From the NCBI GenBank assembly GCA_900766055.1, contig CAAFTZ010000028.1:1-37177 (forward strand): 37,177 nt of DNA, written 5' to 3'. This DNA is from an uncultured Parasutterella sp. GTDB lineage: Bacteria > Pseudomonadota > Gammaproteobacteria > Burkholderiales > Burkholderiaceae_F. The notes under the pieces are model-generated. The model had not been told where the DNA came from. It saw only the letters and a list, made by a program, of their open reading frames with translations, and did no database searches. This document shows positions 1-7,705 of this stretch, in pieces (the stretch's first letter is position 1; each line of letters opens with the position of its first letter). The position numbers and the translations under genes were made by a program.

Positions 1-90
1 ATTCTCGAGCTTCTTGGCATTAACAACAAATTCCCGCGAAACCTGAAAGACTAAAAGTCAATACCGAACTATTTCGCGGGAGTTTGGGTG

Positions 91-115
91 AAAAGAGCCG
101 GAAAATTTCCGGCTC
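91..115 (-). terminator. Intrinsic terminator of the NSS operon
   Basis: A perfect 10-bp inverted repeat (GAGCCGGAAA / TTTCCGGCTC, 95-115) is followed on the minus strand by TTTT. It lies just after the stop of the 108-residue gene and would end the three-gene minus-strand operon. Confidence 0.75.
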
Positions 116-134
116 AACTTCTTTAGAAAACCTA

Positions 135-461
135 TTAGGCTTTCATTGTCTTTTCTGCAACAAAGGCAGCAAGCTCGCGGGCAGCATCCCTGGCTCTTTC
201 GGGAGCTGCGTCAAAGATCTCAGCCATCAGGCGTTCGCTGACGTACTCAGGATTGAAGTCCAAATGCAGATCGTTTCCGATCATTTCGCATTTGGTGAAT
301 GCACCGTCAGGGGAACACTGAGCGGCAATTTCAGCGACTTTTCCCTTGGCAAGCATCGCAATAACGGGATTCTTAAAAGACAACTCAACGTGATTGGCGG
401 AGATATTTTTTAAGTTCAAAAAGTCGCGTGCTTTGTAAAGCTGTTCAATAGGGAGTGCCAT
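135..461 (-). CDS. Conserved-looking small cytoplasmic protein, unknown function
   Basis: This encodes 108 residues with no signal peptide and no membrane segment. I do not recognise the family. It is the third gene of a minus-strand operon behind two NSS symporters (31-bp gap to the preceding stop) and has a clear Shine-Dalgarno AAGGAA before its ATG. The C-terminal third is Ala/Glu/Arg rich and probably helical (residues about 75-108). The good ribosome site, operon position and following terminator argue that it is a real gene. A role linked to the transporters is inference from position only. Confidence 0.7.
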   Translation of the reverse strand: MALPIEQLYKARDFLNLKNISANHVELSFKNPVIAMLAKGKVAEIAAQCSPDGAFTKCEMIGNDLHLDFNPEYVSERLMAEIFDAAPERARDAARELAAFVAEKTMKA

Positions 462-492
462 TTTTTTCCTTTATAAAAATTTTTCGAATATT

Positions 493-1836
493 CTAATTGA
501 TCAGCCCGGAGATAAGTACTGCCAAGACGAGAGCAGGGCAAAAGACGCCGATAACAACTCGAAGGACTTTCTTCCAGCCGGGATAGTTCTGAAGGGATGT
601 CCAGTGCGTATGAACTTTGTCCCATGCAAACCAGGCAGTCAGCAGGCAGGCAATGATTCCGCCGATCGGCAGACCAAGATTGGAAACAAAGAAGTCCGCG
701 ATGTCAAACGGTGTTTTTCCAAAAATTTTGAAGTCAGCCAAGAGCCCGAAGGACAAAGCGCAGGGAATACTGAGAATCAGCATGAAGAGCAGGCAGACCG
801 TGACGGCCGTAGCGCGCTTCATTTTCAGTTCCTGAACCATCCATGTGATGTCGATTTCCAGCATAGACACTGCCGAGGTTAAGGCGGCAATGATCAGGCA
901 GAAAAAGAAAACAATGGAGAACAAGTAGCCGAAGGGCAGTTTGGCAAAAATTACCGGCATTGTAATGAAGGTCAGGCCCGGGCCTGCAGCCGGATCCATG
1001 CCGAATGCAAAATTGGCCGGAAGGATCATCAAACCTGCCATCAGGGAGATGAGCAGAGAAAGCACAACAATCCAGAAAGTGGAGCTGACGAGTTCTGTCT
1101 TATCGTCGATATAGGCGCCGTATGTAATCATGCAGCCGGCACCGACCGAGAACGAGAAGAAAACCAGTCCCATGGAATCCAGCAGTGTTTTCCAGCTGAA
1201 TTTGGAGAAATCCGGCATGAAGAGATATTCCACGCCTTTCATGGCGCCGGGCTGCATTAAACCGGTGGCGATCAATATGATCATGAACACGAACAGCATC
1301 GGCATGAGGATCTTGGAACACAATTCAATGCCGCCTCGAATGCCGAAGGCAACCACAAATCCGACTAGGGCAAGAAAGCCGATCTGAGCGGAAATGGCAA
1401 CCCGCGGAGAAGAAGACAGACTGCCGAAAAGTGCACCGAGCGTCTCGGGATCTGCACCCGGGAAGCCGATAACAGCTTCGACGAAGTACAAAAGACACCA
1501 GCCGCCCACAACGGAGTAGAACGATAGAACGACAAAACCGATGATGATGCCGAGATAACCCAAGATAGACCAGAAGGGTCCCCCTAAGTTTCGATAAGCG
1601 GTGACGATTCCGCCTTTACCGGCTTTGCCCAATGTAATTTCAGTGAGCAAAAGGCCGAAAGCCAAGGTAAAGGAAAAAATAATGTAGGGGAGCAGGAAGG
1701 CTGCTCCGCCCTCGGCGCCTGCCATGTACGGGAACTTCCAAATTGCTCCCAGACCAATGGCTGCGCCGACACTGGCTAAGACAAACCCAACTTTGCCGGT
1801 AAAAGTTTTTTCTTGTTGTTTTGATGCTTGGGACAT
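493..1836 (-). CDS. NSS-family sodium:solute symporter (second of a tandem pair)
   Basis: This 447-residue inner-membrane protein belongs to the neurotransmitter:sodium symporter (SNF) family, which in bacteria imports amino acids with Na+. TM1 carries the family signature GLGAIWKFPY at about residues 28-37, followed by a Gly-rich AGAEGGAAF segment; about eleven hydrophobic segments follow. The length (about 445) matches the bacterial 11-helix branch rather than the 12-helix LeuT type. Compared with LeuT, the Na1-site Asn27 is Ala and gate Arg30 is Lys; from memory this is usual in the 11-TM YocR-like branch, so it is not a defect. It starts 20 bp after the stop of its paralogue, so the two are co-transcribed. 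The substrate cannot be told from sequence. Confidence 0.93.
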   Translation of the reverse strand: MSQASKQQEKTFTGKVGFVLASVGAAIGLGAIWKFPYMAGAEGGAAFLLPYIIFSFTLAFGLLLTEITLGKAGKGGIVTAYRNLGGPFWSILGYLGIIIGFVVLSFYSVVGGWCLLYFVEAVIGFPGADPETLGALFGSLSSSPRVAISAQIGFLALVGFVVAFGIRGGIELCSKILMPMLFVFMIILIATGLMQPGAMKGVEYLFMPDFSKFSWKTLLDSMGLVFFSFSVGAGCMITYGAYIDDKTELVSSTFWIVVLSLLISLMAGLMILPANFAFGMDPAAGPGLTFITMPVIFAKLPFGYLFSIVFFFCLIIAALTSAVSMLEIDITWMVQELKMKRATAVTVCLLFMLILSIPCALSFGLLADFKIFGKTPFDIADFFVSNLGLPIGGIIACLLTAWFAWDKVHTHWTSLQNYPGWKKVLRVVIGVFCPALVLAVLISGLIN

Positions 1837-1856
1837 CTGAGAATACTTCCTCGGTT

Positions 1857-3191
1857 TTAAATCAGATTAAAGATTGCAACCACTACGATGAAGCAGGGGG
1901 CAACGAAAGCTAGCATGAAGCGGAAGAACTTCATAAATCCTTCGGAATGCTTAACGCTGGAGTTGATTTCATATTTGGTGCGGTCAAAGAAGAACCAGCC
2001 TGTCATCGCAACAACGAAGATGGCGCTAAGCGGCATCAGGATGTTGCAGCAGAGGAAGTCAATCGCATCAAAAATGTTTTTGTCCATGATCTTGTAATCA
2101 GCCCAAGGACCCATGGAGAGAGCGGACGGAATAGAGCAGATGGAAAGAACGATGAACAAAAGAATGGAAGCTGCCTTACGAGAAAAATGGAATTCGTCCA
2201 TCAAGTAGGCAAGAGGAACTTCGAATAAAGAGATCATCGAAGTGAGAGCAGCAACGAGCAGACAGCCGTAGAAGCAGACGGCAAATACGTCGCCTAAAGG
2301 AATGTGAGAGAAGACGGCCGGCATTGTGATGAATGTCAGGCCGGGACCTGCAGACGGGTTCAGGCCGAAAGCAATAACCGGCGGAATAACCATTAGACCG
2401 GCGAGAATGCAGGAGATAAAGGCTAAAACAGAAACCCAAAGGGCAGTGGTGGTCAGGTTTTCTTTATGAGAAATATAAGAGCCGTAAGTGACCATAATGC
2501 CCATGCCGACGGAGAGCGAGAAGAATGTGAAGCCCATGGCGTTCAGCAGGGAATTTGCGGTTACCTGATCCCAGCGCGGAGAAAACAGGAACTTAAGGCC
2601 TTCCCAGGCGCCGGGAAGCGTCAAACCGCGGATGATCAATACGACCATCAGAACGAAAAGCAGCGGCATAAGCACTTTAGACATGCGCTCAATACCTTTG
2701 TTGACGCCGAAGATGAGTACGCCGGCTGTGATTGCCAGGAAAAGCGTCTGATAAATAATGGCAGAAACTGGGGTGCTCACCGTCTTAACGAAGGTTTTCT
2801 CAAGCATTGCTAAGTCAGTCGAAGCAGCATTTCCCATGATGGCCTCGAACAAATAAGTCAGACACCATCCGCCTACCGTGCTGTAGTAGGTCATGATCAG
2901 AAACGCGCAGAGGACGCCGATGAAACCCAAAGGAGCCCAGAATTTTCCTCCGATGCGGCGGAAACTTGTGACGGAACTTCCGCGTCCGGCTCTTCCTATG
3001 ATGATTTCAGCAAGAATCAAGGTGACGCCGAAAAACAACACCATCAGGATGAACGGAATAATAAAAGCAGAACCGCCGTTGGCACCGGCCATGTACGGAA
3101 ATTTCCAAATGGCGCCGAGACCGACGGCAGAACCGGTTGCAGCCAGAATCATGCCGGTCTTGGAACCCCAGTTGGAACGTGCATCAGACAT
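1857..3191 (-). CDS. NSS-family sodium:solute symporter (first of a tandem pair)
   Basis: This 444-residue paralogue of the next gene has the same TM1 motif GLGAIWKFPYMAG (about residues 25-37) and an NGGSAF turn. It shares long matching stretches with its neighbour, such as FGLNPSAGPGLTFITMPAVF versus FGMDPAAGPGLTFITMPVIF, so the pair arose by tandem duplication, although they have diverged well. The ATG follows a GGGAG ribosome site. It heads a minus-strand operon with the second symporter and a small unknown gene. Two diverged copies suggest two amino-acid substrates. Specificity is not assignable here. Confidence 0.93.
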   Translation of the reverse strand: MSDARSNWGSKTGMILAATGSAVGLGAIWKFPYMAGANGGSAFIIPFILMVLFFGVTLILAEIIIGRAGRGSSVTSFRRIGGKFWAPLGFIGVLCAFLIMTYYSTVGGWCLTYLFEAIMGNAASTDLAMLEKTFVKTVSTPVSAIIYQTLFLAITAGVLIFGVNKGIERMSKVLMPLLFVLMVVLIIRGLTLPGAWEGLKFLFSPRWDQVTANSLLNAMGFTFFSLSVGMGIMVTYGSYISHKENLTTTALWVSVLAFISCILAGLMVIPPVIAFGLNPSAGPGLTFITMPAVFSHIPLGDVFAVCFYGCLLVAALTSMISLFEVPLAYLMDEFHFSRKAASILLFIVLSICSIPSALSMGPWADYKIMDKNIFDAIDFLCCNILMPLSAIFVVAMTGWFFFDRTKYEINSSVKHSEGFMKFFRFMLAFVAPCFIVVVAIFNLI

Positions 3192-3248
3192 TGAAGACTC
3201 CCTTCTAAAAAGTGATACAAAAAAGACTATTTTTAATTGAATGAACTA

Positions 3249-3277
3249 ATTGTATATGTCGGTATTCGGTTCTTTAA
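3249..3277 (-). promoter_or_regulatory. Candidate promoter of the NSS operon
   Basis: On the minus strand, a weak -35 TTAAAG (3272-3277), a 17-nt spacer and -10 TACAAT (3249-3254) lie about 58 nt upstream of the first NSS start. The -10 is good and the -35 is poor. Confidence 0.35.
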
Positions 3278-3722
3278 CGTGATTCAGTAGGAAATCAGCG
3301 CTGAAGCCGTCAAATTTCTGATAAATTTTTCTGCTTTTACCAATTTTGAGTGTTTTTTGTCTCATTGAGGCTTTCTGATTACCCGCAGTTAACTTTCAAA
3401 TACCAGCGAAATACAGAAAATGGTCAAAATCAAGCGATTTGAACTCGTAATGAGAAGTATTTCGGAAGAGTTAAGGGTCGGTTAGTAAAGATACGAAGAA
3501 AGCACGAGAAAATGATTACCCACTTTTGGTACCGTTTTGATCGAACAAATTCTTTAGGAGATGTAAAAGTTTTTCTTTTGTCCGTCTGGGTATTAATACG
3601 TAAAGATTAAGAACGGATGAGCCTCGCGAAAAATTATTTCTTTTTCAATTCAATAAGTAATACAAAAATTCGGCTATGCGAAATAATTTGCAAAGGAGAA
3701 AAAATAAAAGTCAAGCAATTTA
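3278..3722. other. AT-rich non-coding stretch
   Basis: No convincing gene is seen on either strand between the NSS promoter and the candidate RNA. The only structure noted is a perfect 10-bp palindrome GTATTAATAC at 3590-3599. An AAGGAG string near 3694 is not followed by a usable start codon and frame. Confidence 0.5.
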
Positions 3723-3870
3723 TTTTGTCTTCTTTTTCGTAAAAAGGCGACAAAAGTATGGTTTTTAATGAATGTTGGTGTTACTATCTACATCGTGGTT
3801 TGAGGTGGTTGTGAAAACAACCGTTTATCCTGGTTGGAAACCCTGCTAGTGTCCCTAGCAGGTTTTTTTT
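3723..3870 (+). ncRNA. Candidate structured small RNA ending in a terminator
   Basis: Three hairpins follow one another in otherwise gene-free DNA. Hairpin 1 (3723-3755) has arms TTTTGTC/GACAAAA around an inner stem CTTTTT/AAAAAG with a CGT loop. Hairpin 2 (3807-3822) has stem GGTTGT/ACAACC closed by a GAAA tetraloop. Hairpin 3 (3842-3862) is a strong intrinsic terminator with eight T. A short frame (ATG 3758, 18 codons, containing Cys-Trp-Cys-Tyr-Tyr) and another (ATG 3768, 11 codons, Val/Ile rich) lie inside, so a leader-peptide role is possible. No downstream biosynthetic gene supports that, so a stand-alone sRNA is preferred. The promoter and 5' end are not identified. Confidence 0.4.
3842..3870 (+). 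terminator. Intrinsic terminator
   Basis: Perfect 8-bp stem CCTGCTAG / CTAGCAGG with a 5-nt loop, followed by eight T (3863-3870). No coding gene on the plus strand precedes it, which is the main reason to suspect a non-coding transcript. Confidence 0.85.
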
Positions 3871-3878
3871 GTGCTTTT

Positions 3879-3906
3879 TTGACCGATTAAATCGGACAAT
3901 TATTAT
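3879..3906 (+). promoter_or_regulatory. Sigma70-type promoter with a palindrome in the spacer
   Basis: The -35 is TTGACC (3879-3884) and the -10 is TATTAT (3901-3906), with 16 nt between. The spacer region holds the near-perfect palindrome CCGATT-A-AATCGG (3883-3895), placed where a repressor would block RNA polymerase. It probably drives tusA and the M20 gene through a leader of about 260 nt. Confidence 0.55.
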
Positions 3907-3939
3907 TTTTTCTTGATTGAAGTCTTGTCCTGCAGAGAC

Positions 3940-3982
3940 TTTGACCGGATTTTCCTGCATCCTAAATTTCGAAGCGGTCAAA
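3940..3982 (+). repeat. Inverted repeat in the tusA leader
   Basis: Perfect 8-bp arms TTTGACCG (3940-3947) and CGGTCAAA (3975-3982) are separated by 27 nt, inside the long untranslated leader before tusA. The region 3907-4173 holds no convincing gene. A 63-codon TTG frame starting at 3913 lies almost at the expected transcription start, lacks a ribosome site and is judged spurious. Confidence 0.4.
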
Positions 3983-4173
3983 AAGACTCAATTTTTCTGA
4001 CGATCCGCACCGAAATCTCCTCTGAAAAAACTCTTTCCTCCGGAATTCCTTCTTGCCCGATGCGCCGTTTGCTTGATCGTGTTGATTTTGGGAAAGCCGT
4101 TTGAGTCATTTTTGTTTGAGCCTCAATATTCCGTCTAAAATTTCTGAAAAAGCTAACTTAAACGGAGCTAACC

Positions 4174-4416
4174 TTGTCCGATTCAGATTTTCAGCAAATA
4201 TTAGATGTCAAAGGCTTGAAGTGTCCGATGCCAATGCTTAGAACTAAGAAGGCTTTGGCCAAAATGCAGCCCGGAGAAAAACTTCTCGTTCAAGCGACTG
4301 ATCCGCATGCCCTGAGAGATTTAAGTCAGTTTGCTGATCAGACAGGCAATAAGCTTCTTTCCTCTTCCGAAGTGGACGGCATTATTAATATAGTGATGCA
4401 GCGCAAAGAAGAATAA
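4174..4416 (+). CDS. tusA: TusA/SirA-family sulfurtransferase
   Basis: This 80-residue cytoplasmic protein has the family motif CPMPMLRTKKAL (Cys at about residue 17), where the Cys-Pro-x-Pro cysteine carries persulfide sulfur. TusA proteins relay sulfur for tRNA 2-thiouridine or other sulfur-transfer paths. The start is TTG at 4174: a GGAG ribosome site lies at 4164-4167 and no better start fits the family N-terminus. The gene lies 28 bp before an M20 peptidase, so the two are probably one transcript. Several TusA-like paralogues with other roles exist, so the exact role is open. Confidence 0.85.
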   Translation: MSDSDFQQILDVKGLKCPMPMLRTKKALAKMQPGEKLLVQATDPHALRDLSQFADQTGNKLLSSSEVDGIINIVMQRKEE

Positions 4417-4444
4417 TCCTATCAACCAACTGCTAAGGAATTCC

Positions 4445-5758
4445 ATGACCATGTCCGTCAACGATGCACCCATTCTTGAAGAACGAACCGTCGCTGTAAT
4501 GGAAAGCGTCTTCAACGACCCGATTGTCAAAAAGGCCCTTGAGCAGGCCGTCCCCCAGGAAATTTTTACGATTGAGGAACAGATCGAAATTTGCGAAGTT
4601 CCTGCTCCTCCTATGAAAGAGCAGACGAGAGCTGAAATGATCGCGGAGAAGATCAGCAGCTACGGCCTTGAAGCATCCATCGATCCTGTCGGAAATGTCA
4701 TTGCCTGCCGTAAAGGTACGGACCCCGACGGTCCTGTGTGCGTGATCAGCGCTCATATGGACAATAGTTTTAAAGAGGGAACGGATACGACAGTACGTCG
4801 GCAGAACGGCAGACTTTTTGCGCCCGGCATTTCGGATGCTTCTCGAGCTTTGGCCTGTCTGCTGCAGGTTATTCGAATGGTCGTCAATAACGATATCAAG
4901 ACGAAAGGAAATCTGCTTTTTATTGCGACGGTCGGTCAGGAGGCTGAAGGCGACCTGCGCGGCGTAAAACGTATTTTCTATAGCTCCGGAATTCATGTCG
5001 ACGGCGTCTTGGTGTTAGACGGCGCCGATCCGGGGAGACTGCTTTATGGATCCGTGGGATCTAAACGCTACAAGGTTGAGTACAGCGGTCCCGGCGGCCA
5101 CAGCTATCTGAATTTCGGCCAGTACCCGAGCGCTACACAGGCGCTTTGCCGAGCAGGTGCGCTTCTTGCGAACCTTCAGGTTCCGGCGGAACCGAGAACG
5201 ACTTTTACCTTAGCGACTTTAAACGGCGGCTCTTCCGTTAATGCCATCGCAGAGCATGCCGAGTGCGAGATCGACCTGCGAAGCGAAGACGCACAGATGC
5301 TCGATGGCCTTGTTCAGGAAGTCCTGCCTTTGTTTGCGTTCGGCGCCCAATTAGAAAATCAGCGTTGGAACGTTACGGACCCGGCTCTGCAAGTTAGATG
5401 CAAGGTGACGCCGATCGGTCACCGTCCGGCTGCGGTATCCAAACCCGACAGCCCGGTGCTTCAAGCTGCTAGGGCTGCCCAAATGGCCTTGGGCATTAAG
5501 CTGACGGACTTTACCAGCGCCTCTACGGACCAAAACGTTCCGATGTCTCTTGGAATTCCTTCGACTACCTTAGGCGGGGGCGGAAGAGAGGGATTCAACC
5601 ATTCCTTGTCCGAGTGGTTTGAACCTGTGCGCTCCTACGAAGGTCCGCAGCTTTGTCTGCTGACTGCTTTGGCTCTGGTCGGGTTAGAGAGCGGTCCGGA
5701 ACCGCTTCTTCCGATCTACACGGCAGTACCTAGGGAACAATGGCAGGACAGACTCTAA
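4445..5758 (+). CDS. M20-family metallopeptidase, peptidase T-like, catalytic Glu replaced by Gln
   Basis: This 437-residue cytoplasmic protein has the M20 layout. Visible motifs are the first metal motif SAHMDN (His104, Asp106), the bridging Asp131 in GISDAS, GQEAEGDLRG (about 164-173), an Asp in LDGADPG (about 192-195), the dimerisation-domain His219 in GPGGHSY and the final metal His386 in FNHSLSEW. In most M20 enzymes the GQE segment reads GEE: the first Glu is the general base and the second binds metal. Here the first is Gln165 (codon CAG, read directly), so activity may be changed. The metal ligands appear intact. The ATG at 4445 follows AAGGA. It is probably co-transcribed with tusA and ends at a terminator. 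Confidence 0.85.
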   Translation: MTMSVNDAPILEERTVAVMESVFNDPIVKKALEQAVPQEIFTIEEQIEICEVPAPPMKEQTRAEMIAEKISSYGLEASIDPVGNVIACRKGTDPDGPVCVISAHMDNSFKEGTDTTVRRQNGRLFAPGISDASRALACLLQVIRMVVNNDIKTKGNLLFIATVGQEAEGDLRGVKRIFYSSGIHVDGVLVLDGADPGRLLYGSVGSKRYKVEYSGPGGHSYLNFGQYPSATQALCRAGALLANLQVPAEPRTTFTLATLNGGSSVNAIAEHAECEIDLRSEDAQMLDGLVQEVLPLFAFGAQLENQRWNVTDPALQVRCKVTPIGHRPAAVSKPDSPVLQAARAAQMALGIKLTDFTSASTDQNVPMSLGIPSTTLGGGGREGFNHSLSEWFEPVRSYEGPQLCLLTALALVGLESGPEPLLPIYTAVPREQWQDRL

Positions 5759-5772
5759 TCTAAGAAAAATTT

Positions 5773-5795
5773 GGGACCGGAAGGTCCCGTTTTTT
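5773..5795 (+). terminator. Intrinsic terminator of the tusA-M20 operon
   Basis: Stem GGGACC (5773-5778) and GGTCCC (5783-5788) with a GGAA loop, then G and six T. It lies 14 nt after the M20 stop codon. Confidence 0.85.
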
Positions 5796-5932
5796 ACCTT
5801 TGGGTTCAATTGAAAAAAACTACCCGAGGTAAGGCGAGAAAATTAAGACATAAATTAGTCAAGGGGATATTTAAACAACTCTATTTTTCTGATCAAGATA
5901 CTTTTTTTAAGATTCTTAAGAAATTTATTTTT

Positions 5933-5958
5933 GTATTGCGATGACTTATCGTTAATAC
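5933..5958 (+). promoter_or_regulatory. Interrupted palindrome upstream of cassette A
   Basis: Nested inverted arms GTATT/AATAC (5933-5937 and 5954-5958) and CGAT/ATCG (5939-5942 and 5948-5951) form a 26-bp interrupted palindrome about 230 nt upstream of the flavoprotein. It may be an operator. The rest of 5797-6026 is AT-rich and holds no gene. A single FNR-like half site (ATCAA) near 5890 lacks its partner. Confidence 0.35.
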
Positions 5959-6026
5959 TTTTCCGATATTGGCTGTACACCAAATAAAATCCAGCACAAT
6001 AGGGGTTTTCAAGGTTTTAGTAATTT

Positions 6027-6091
6027 CCCTCCTTATTGTATCGGAGGGTGCGATGTGGCCTTCCTCACAGCTATCTCTTAAGAAAGCTTAA
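6027..6091 (+). promoter_or_regulatory. Hairpin-covered short upstream frame before cassette A
   Basis: CCCTCC (6027-6032) can pair with GGAGGG (6043-6048), a strong ribosome site. That site precedes a 12-codon frame (ATG 6053, stop TAA 6089-6091) beginning Met-Trp-Pro. The TAA overlaps an ATG at 6091 which is in frame with the flavoprotein. The arrangement could make translation depend on RNA structure, but the flavoprotein has its own ribosome site at 6178. Confidence 0.3.
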
Positions 6092-6189
6092 TGTTAAAAT
6101 TTCTAACAAGAGGTTCTTGGATCTCTATGATTCTGAGAAAACTTATAACAACCCCTCTTACTCGAATGTATTTTGACTTGGAGTACCAA

Positions 6190-7692
6190 ATGAAGGTCTT
6201 TAACAGACGTAATGTATTGAAAGGCGGTTTAGTTGGCTCTATGACAGCCGGTTTTGCTTCTTTCATGGGCGCTTCCCATGCAGCAGAACCCGCAGCAAAG
6301 GCACCCGCCCAGAATGATAAAAATACTTATGACGTGATCGTGCTTGGCGCCGGTCCCGCCGGATTGGTTACTGCCATCGCTGCTAAGCAGGCTGGTGCAA
6401 AGAAAGTAGTTGTATTCGAAAAACGCGACCGTCCTGACGGCAACGCTATTTTTGCCTTAGGTTCCGTTTGCGGCTGGGGCTCCCGTCATCAGAAAGAGCA
6501 GGGCATCAAAGATACCGCTGACGATTTCTACGCCATGATGATGGATGTTTCCAAGCAGATGGGCGACAAGGCTTTGAACCGTACTTATACTGATAATATT
6601 TCTGCCGGCATTGACTGGCTAGAAAAAGACATCGGCGTGAAGTTCGGTAAGATTCGTCCGATGCCGTATCCGCGTCTCGGCCGCACATGCCGTGTTGACG
6701 GCGAAGGTCTCACCGGCGGCGCCCAGCTCGTGAAGAAACTTCTTGCGGCTGCCGCTAAAGAAGGCGTTGAAGTTAAGTTCGAACACAAAGGTATTGAACT
6801 TCTTCACGACGACAAGATGCGTGTTACAGGTGTCAAGATTCAGACACCTGCCGGACAGGAAGAATATTTCTCCAAGGGCGGCGTTGCAATTGCAACCGGC
6901 GGTTTCTCCGCTAACCCTGAAATGGTTGACAAATACATCGGCGGCTGGGCTACCCGCATGGTGCTCCGCGGCTCCAAGTCCACAACCGGTGAAAACATTT
7001 CTCTGACGCTTCCGCTTTATGCCAAGTGCGTCAACATGGACCAGTTCCATGCCGGCCCGATTATCGGCGCAACCCACGTCAACCCTGCAGACGTCTTGAA
7101 CTCCGGCTACGGCATCCAGGTCAACACTTCCGGCAACCGTTACATGGATGAAAACAACACCTATGTGATTAAAGCCAGAACAACCGCTCAGAAGACACTG
7201 GACAATACCGGCTGGGTTATCGTTGACTCCACTTGCCCGGTTCTCGATAAAGTTATTCCCAAATTCGATATGCTGAACAGCCCGTATGGTAAGGCCGACA
7301 CGATCGAAGAAGTGGCTAAGCAGGCCGGTCTGCCTCCTGCCAAGATCGTGGCGCTCGTGAAGGAATACAACGAAGCGGTCAAGAACGGTACGTTAGGCAA
7401 GATGAATCCGCCGAACACCTACAAGAAACCGCACCTGATTGAAAAAGCTCCGTTCTATGCAGTGCCTCTGCAGGGAGGTATGACCGCTACCTTCGGCGGT
7501 CCGCTGATCAATACAAAGGCTGAAGTGCAGAACTTGGACGGCAAGACGATTCCGGGTCTCTATGCAGTCGGCAACTCCTCCGGCGGTATCTTCTTCCATA
7601 ACTACGCCGGCGGTGCACAGTTAGGCGCCGCCACCGTATTCGGAAGAATTGCCGGTAAAGAAATGGCTCAGAGAGCCGCAGCTGCAAAGTAA
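6190..7692 (+). CDS. Tat-exported FAD flavoprotein, TcuA/fumarate-reductase-like (cassette A)
   Basis: This is a 500-residue predicted periplasmic flavin subunit. The start is ATG 6190: TTGGAG lies at 6178-6183, and this start puts the twin-Arg leader NRRNVLKGG at residues 5-13 before a hydrophobic stretch ending in SHAAE. An in-frame ATG at 6091 would bury the signal and is rejected. The FAD Rossmann motif VLGAGPAG follows at about residues 50-57. The C-terminal part reads GGMTATFGG and later FFHNYAGGAQLG, resembling tricarballylate dehydrogenase TcuA-type enzymes. It lacks the VHHxMGG and GVHGxxRLG motifs seen in cassettes B and C, so its substrate should differ from fumarate and from theirs. 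It lies 13 bp before a multihaem cytochrome, its probable electron donor. Confidence 0.88.
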   Translation: MKVFNRRNVLKGGLVGSMTAGFASFMGASHAAEPAAKAPAQNDKNTYDVIVLGAGPAGLVTAIAAKQAGAKKVVVFEKRDRPDGNAIFALGSVCGWGSRHQKEQGIKDTADDFYAMMMDVSKQMGDKALNRTYTDNISAGIDWLEKDIGVKFGKIRPMPYPRLGRTCRVDGEGLTGGAQLVKKLLAAAAKEGVEVKFEHKGIELLHDDKMRVTGVKIQTPAGQEEYFSKGGVAIATGGFSANPEMVDKYIGGWATRMVLRGSKSTTGENISLTLPLYAKCVNMDQFHAGPIIGATHVNPADVLNSGYGIQVNTSGNRYMDENNTYVIKARTTAQKTLDNTGWVIVDSTCPVLDKVIPKFDMLNSPYGKADTIEEVAKQAGLPPAKIVALVKEYNEAVKNGTLGKMNPPNTYKKPHLIEKAPFYAVPLQGGMTATFGGPLINTKAEVQNLDGKTIPGLYAVGNSSGGIFFHNYAGGAQLGAATVFGRIAGKEMAQRAAAAK

Positions 7693-7705
7693 GAGGAGAT
7701 CAAAA

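Noticed and set aside
3768..3803. Val/Ile-rich mini-frame that could be an ilv-type leader peptide
   Set aside because: No ribosome site, no antiterminator pairing with the terminator at 3842, and no branched-chain gene downstream.
3913..4104. 63-codon plus-strand frame in the tusA leader
   Set aside because: TTG start at the expected transcription start, no ribosome site, no recognisable protein features.
4433..4996. 187-codon minus-strand frame
   Set aside because: Shadow of the M20 gene with no family features.
5882..5902. FNR box upstream of cassette A
   Set aside because: Only the ATCAA half is present; the other half does not match TTGAT.
6091..6189. N-terminal extension of the cassette A flavoprotein
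   Set aside because: It would bury the Tat leader; a good ribosome site (6178-6183) supports the start at 6190.
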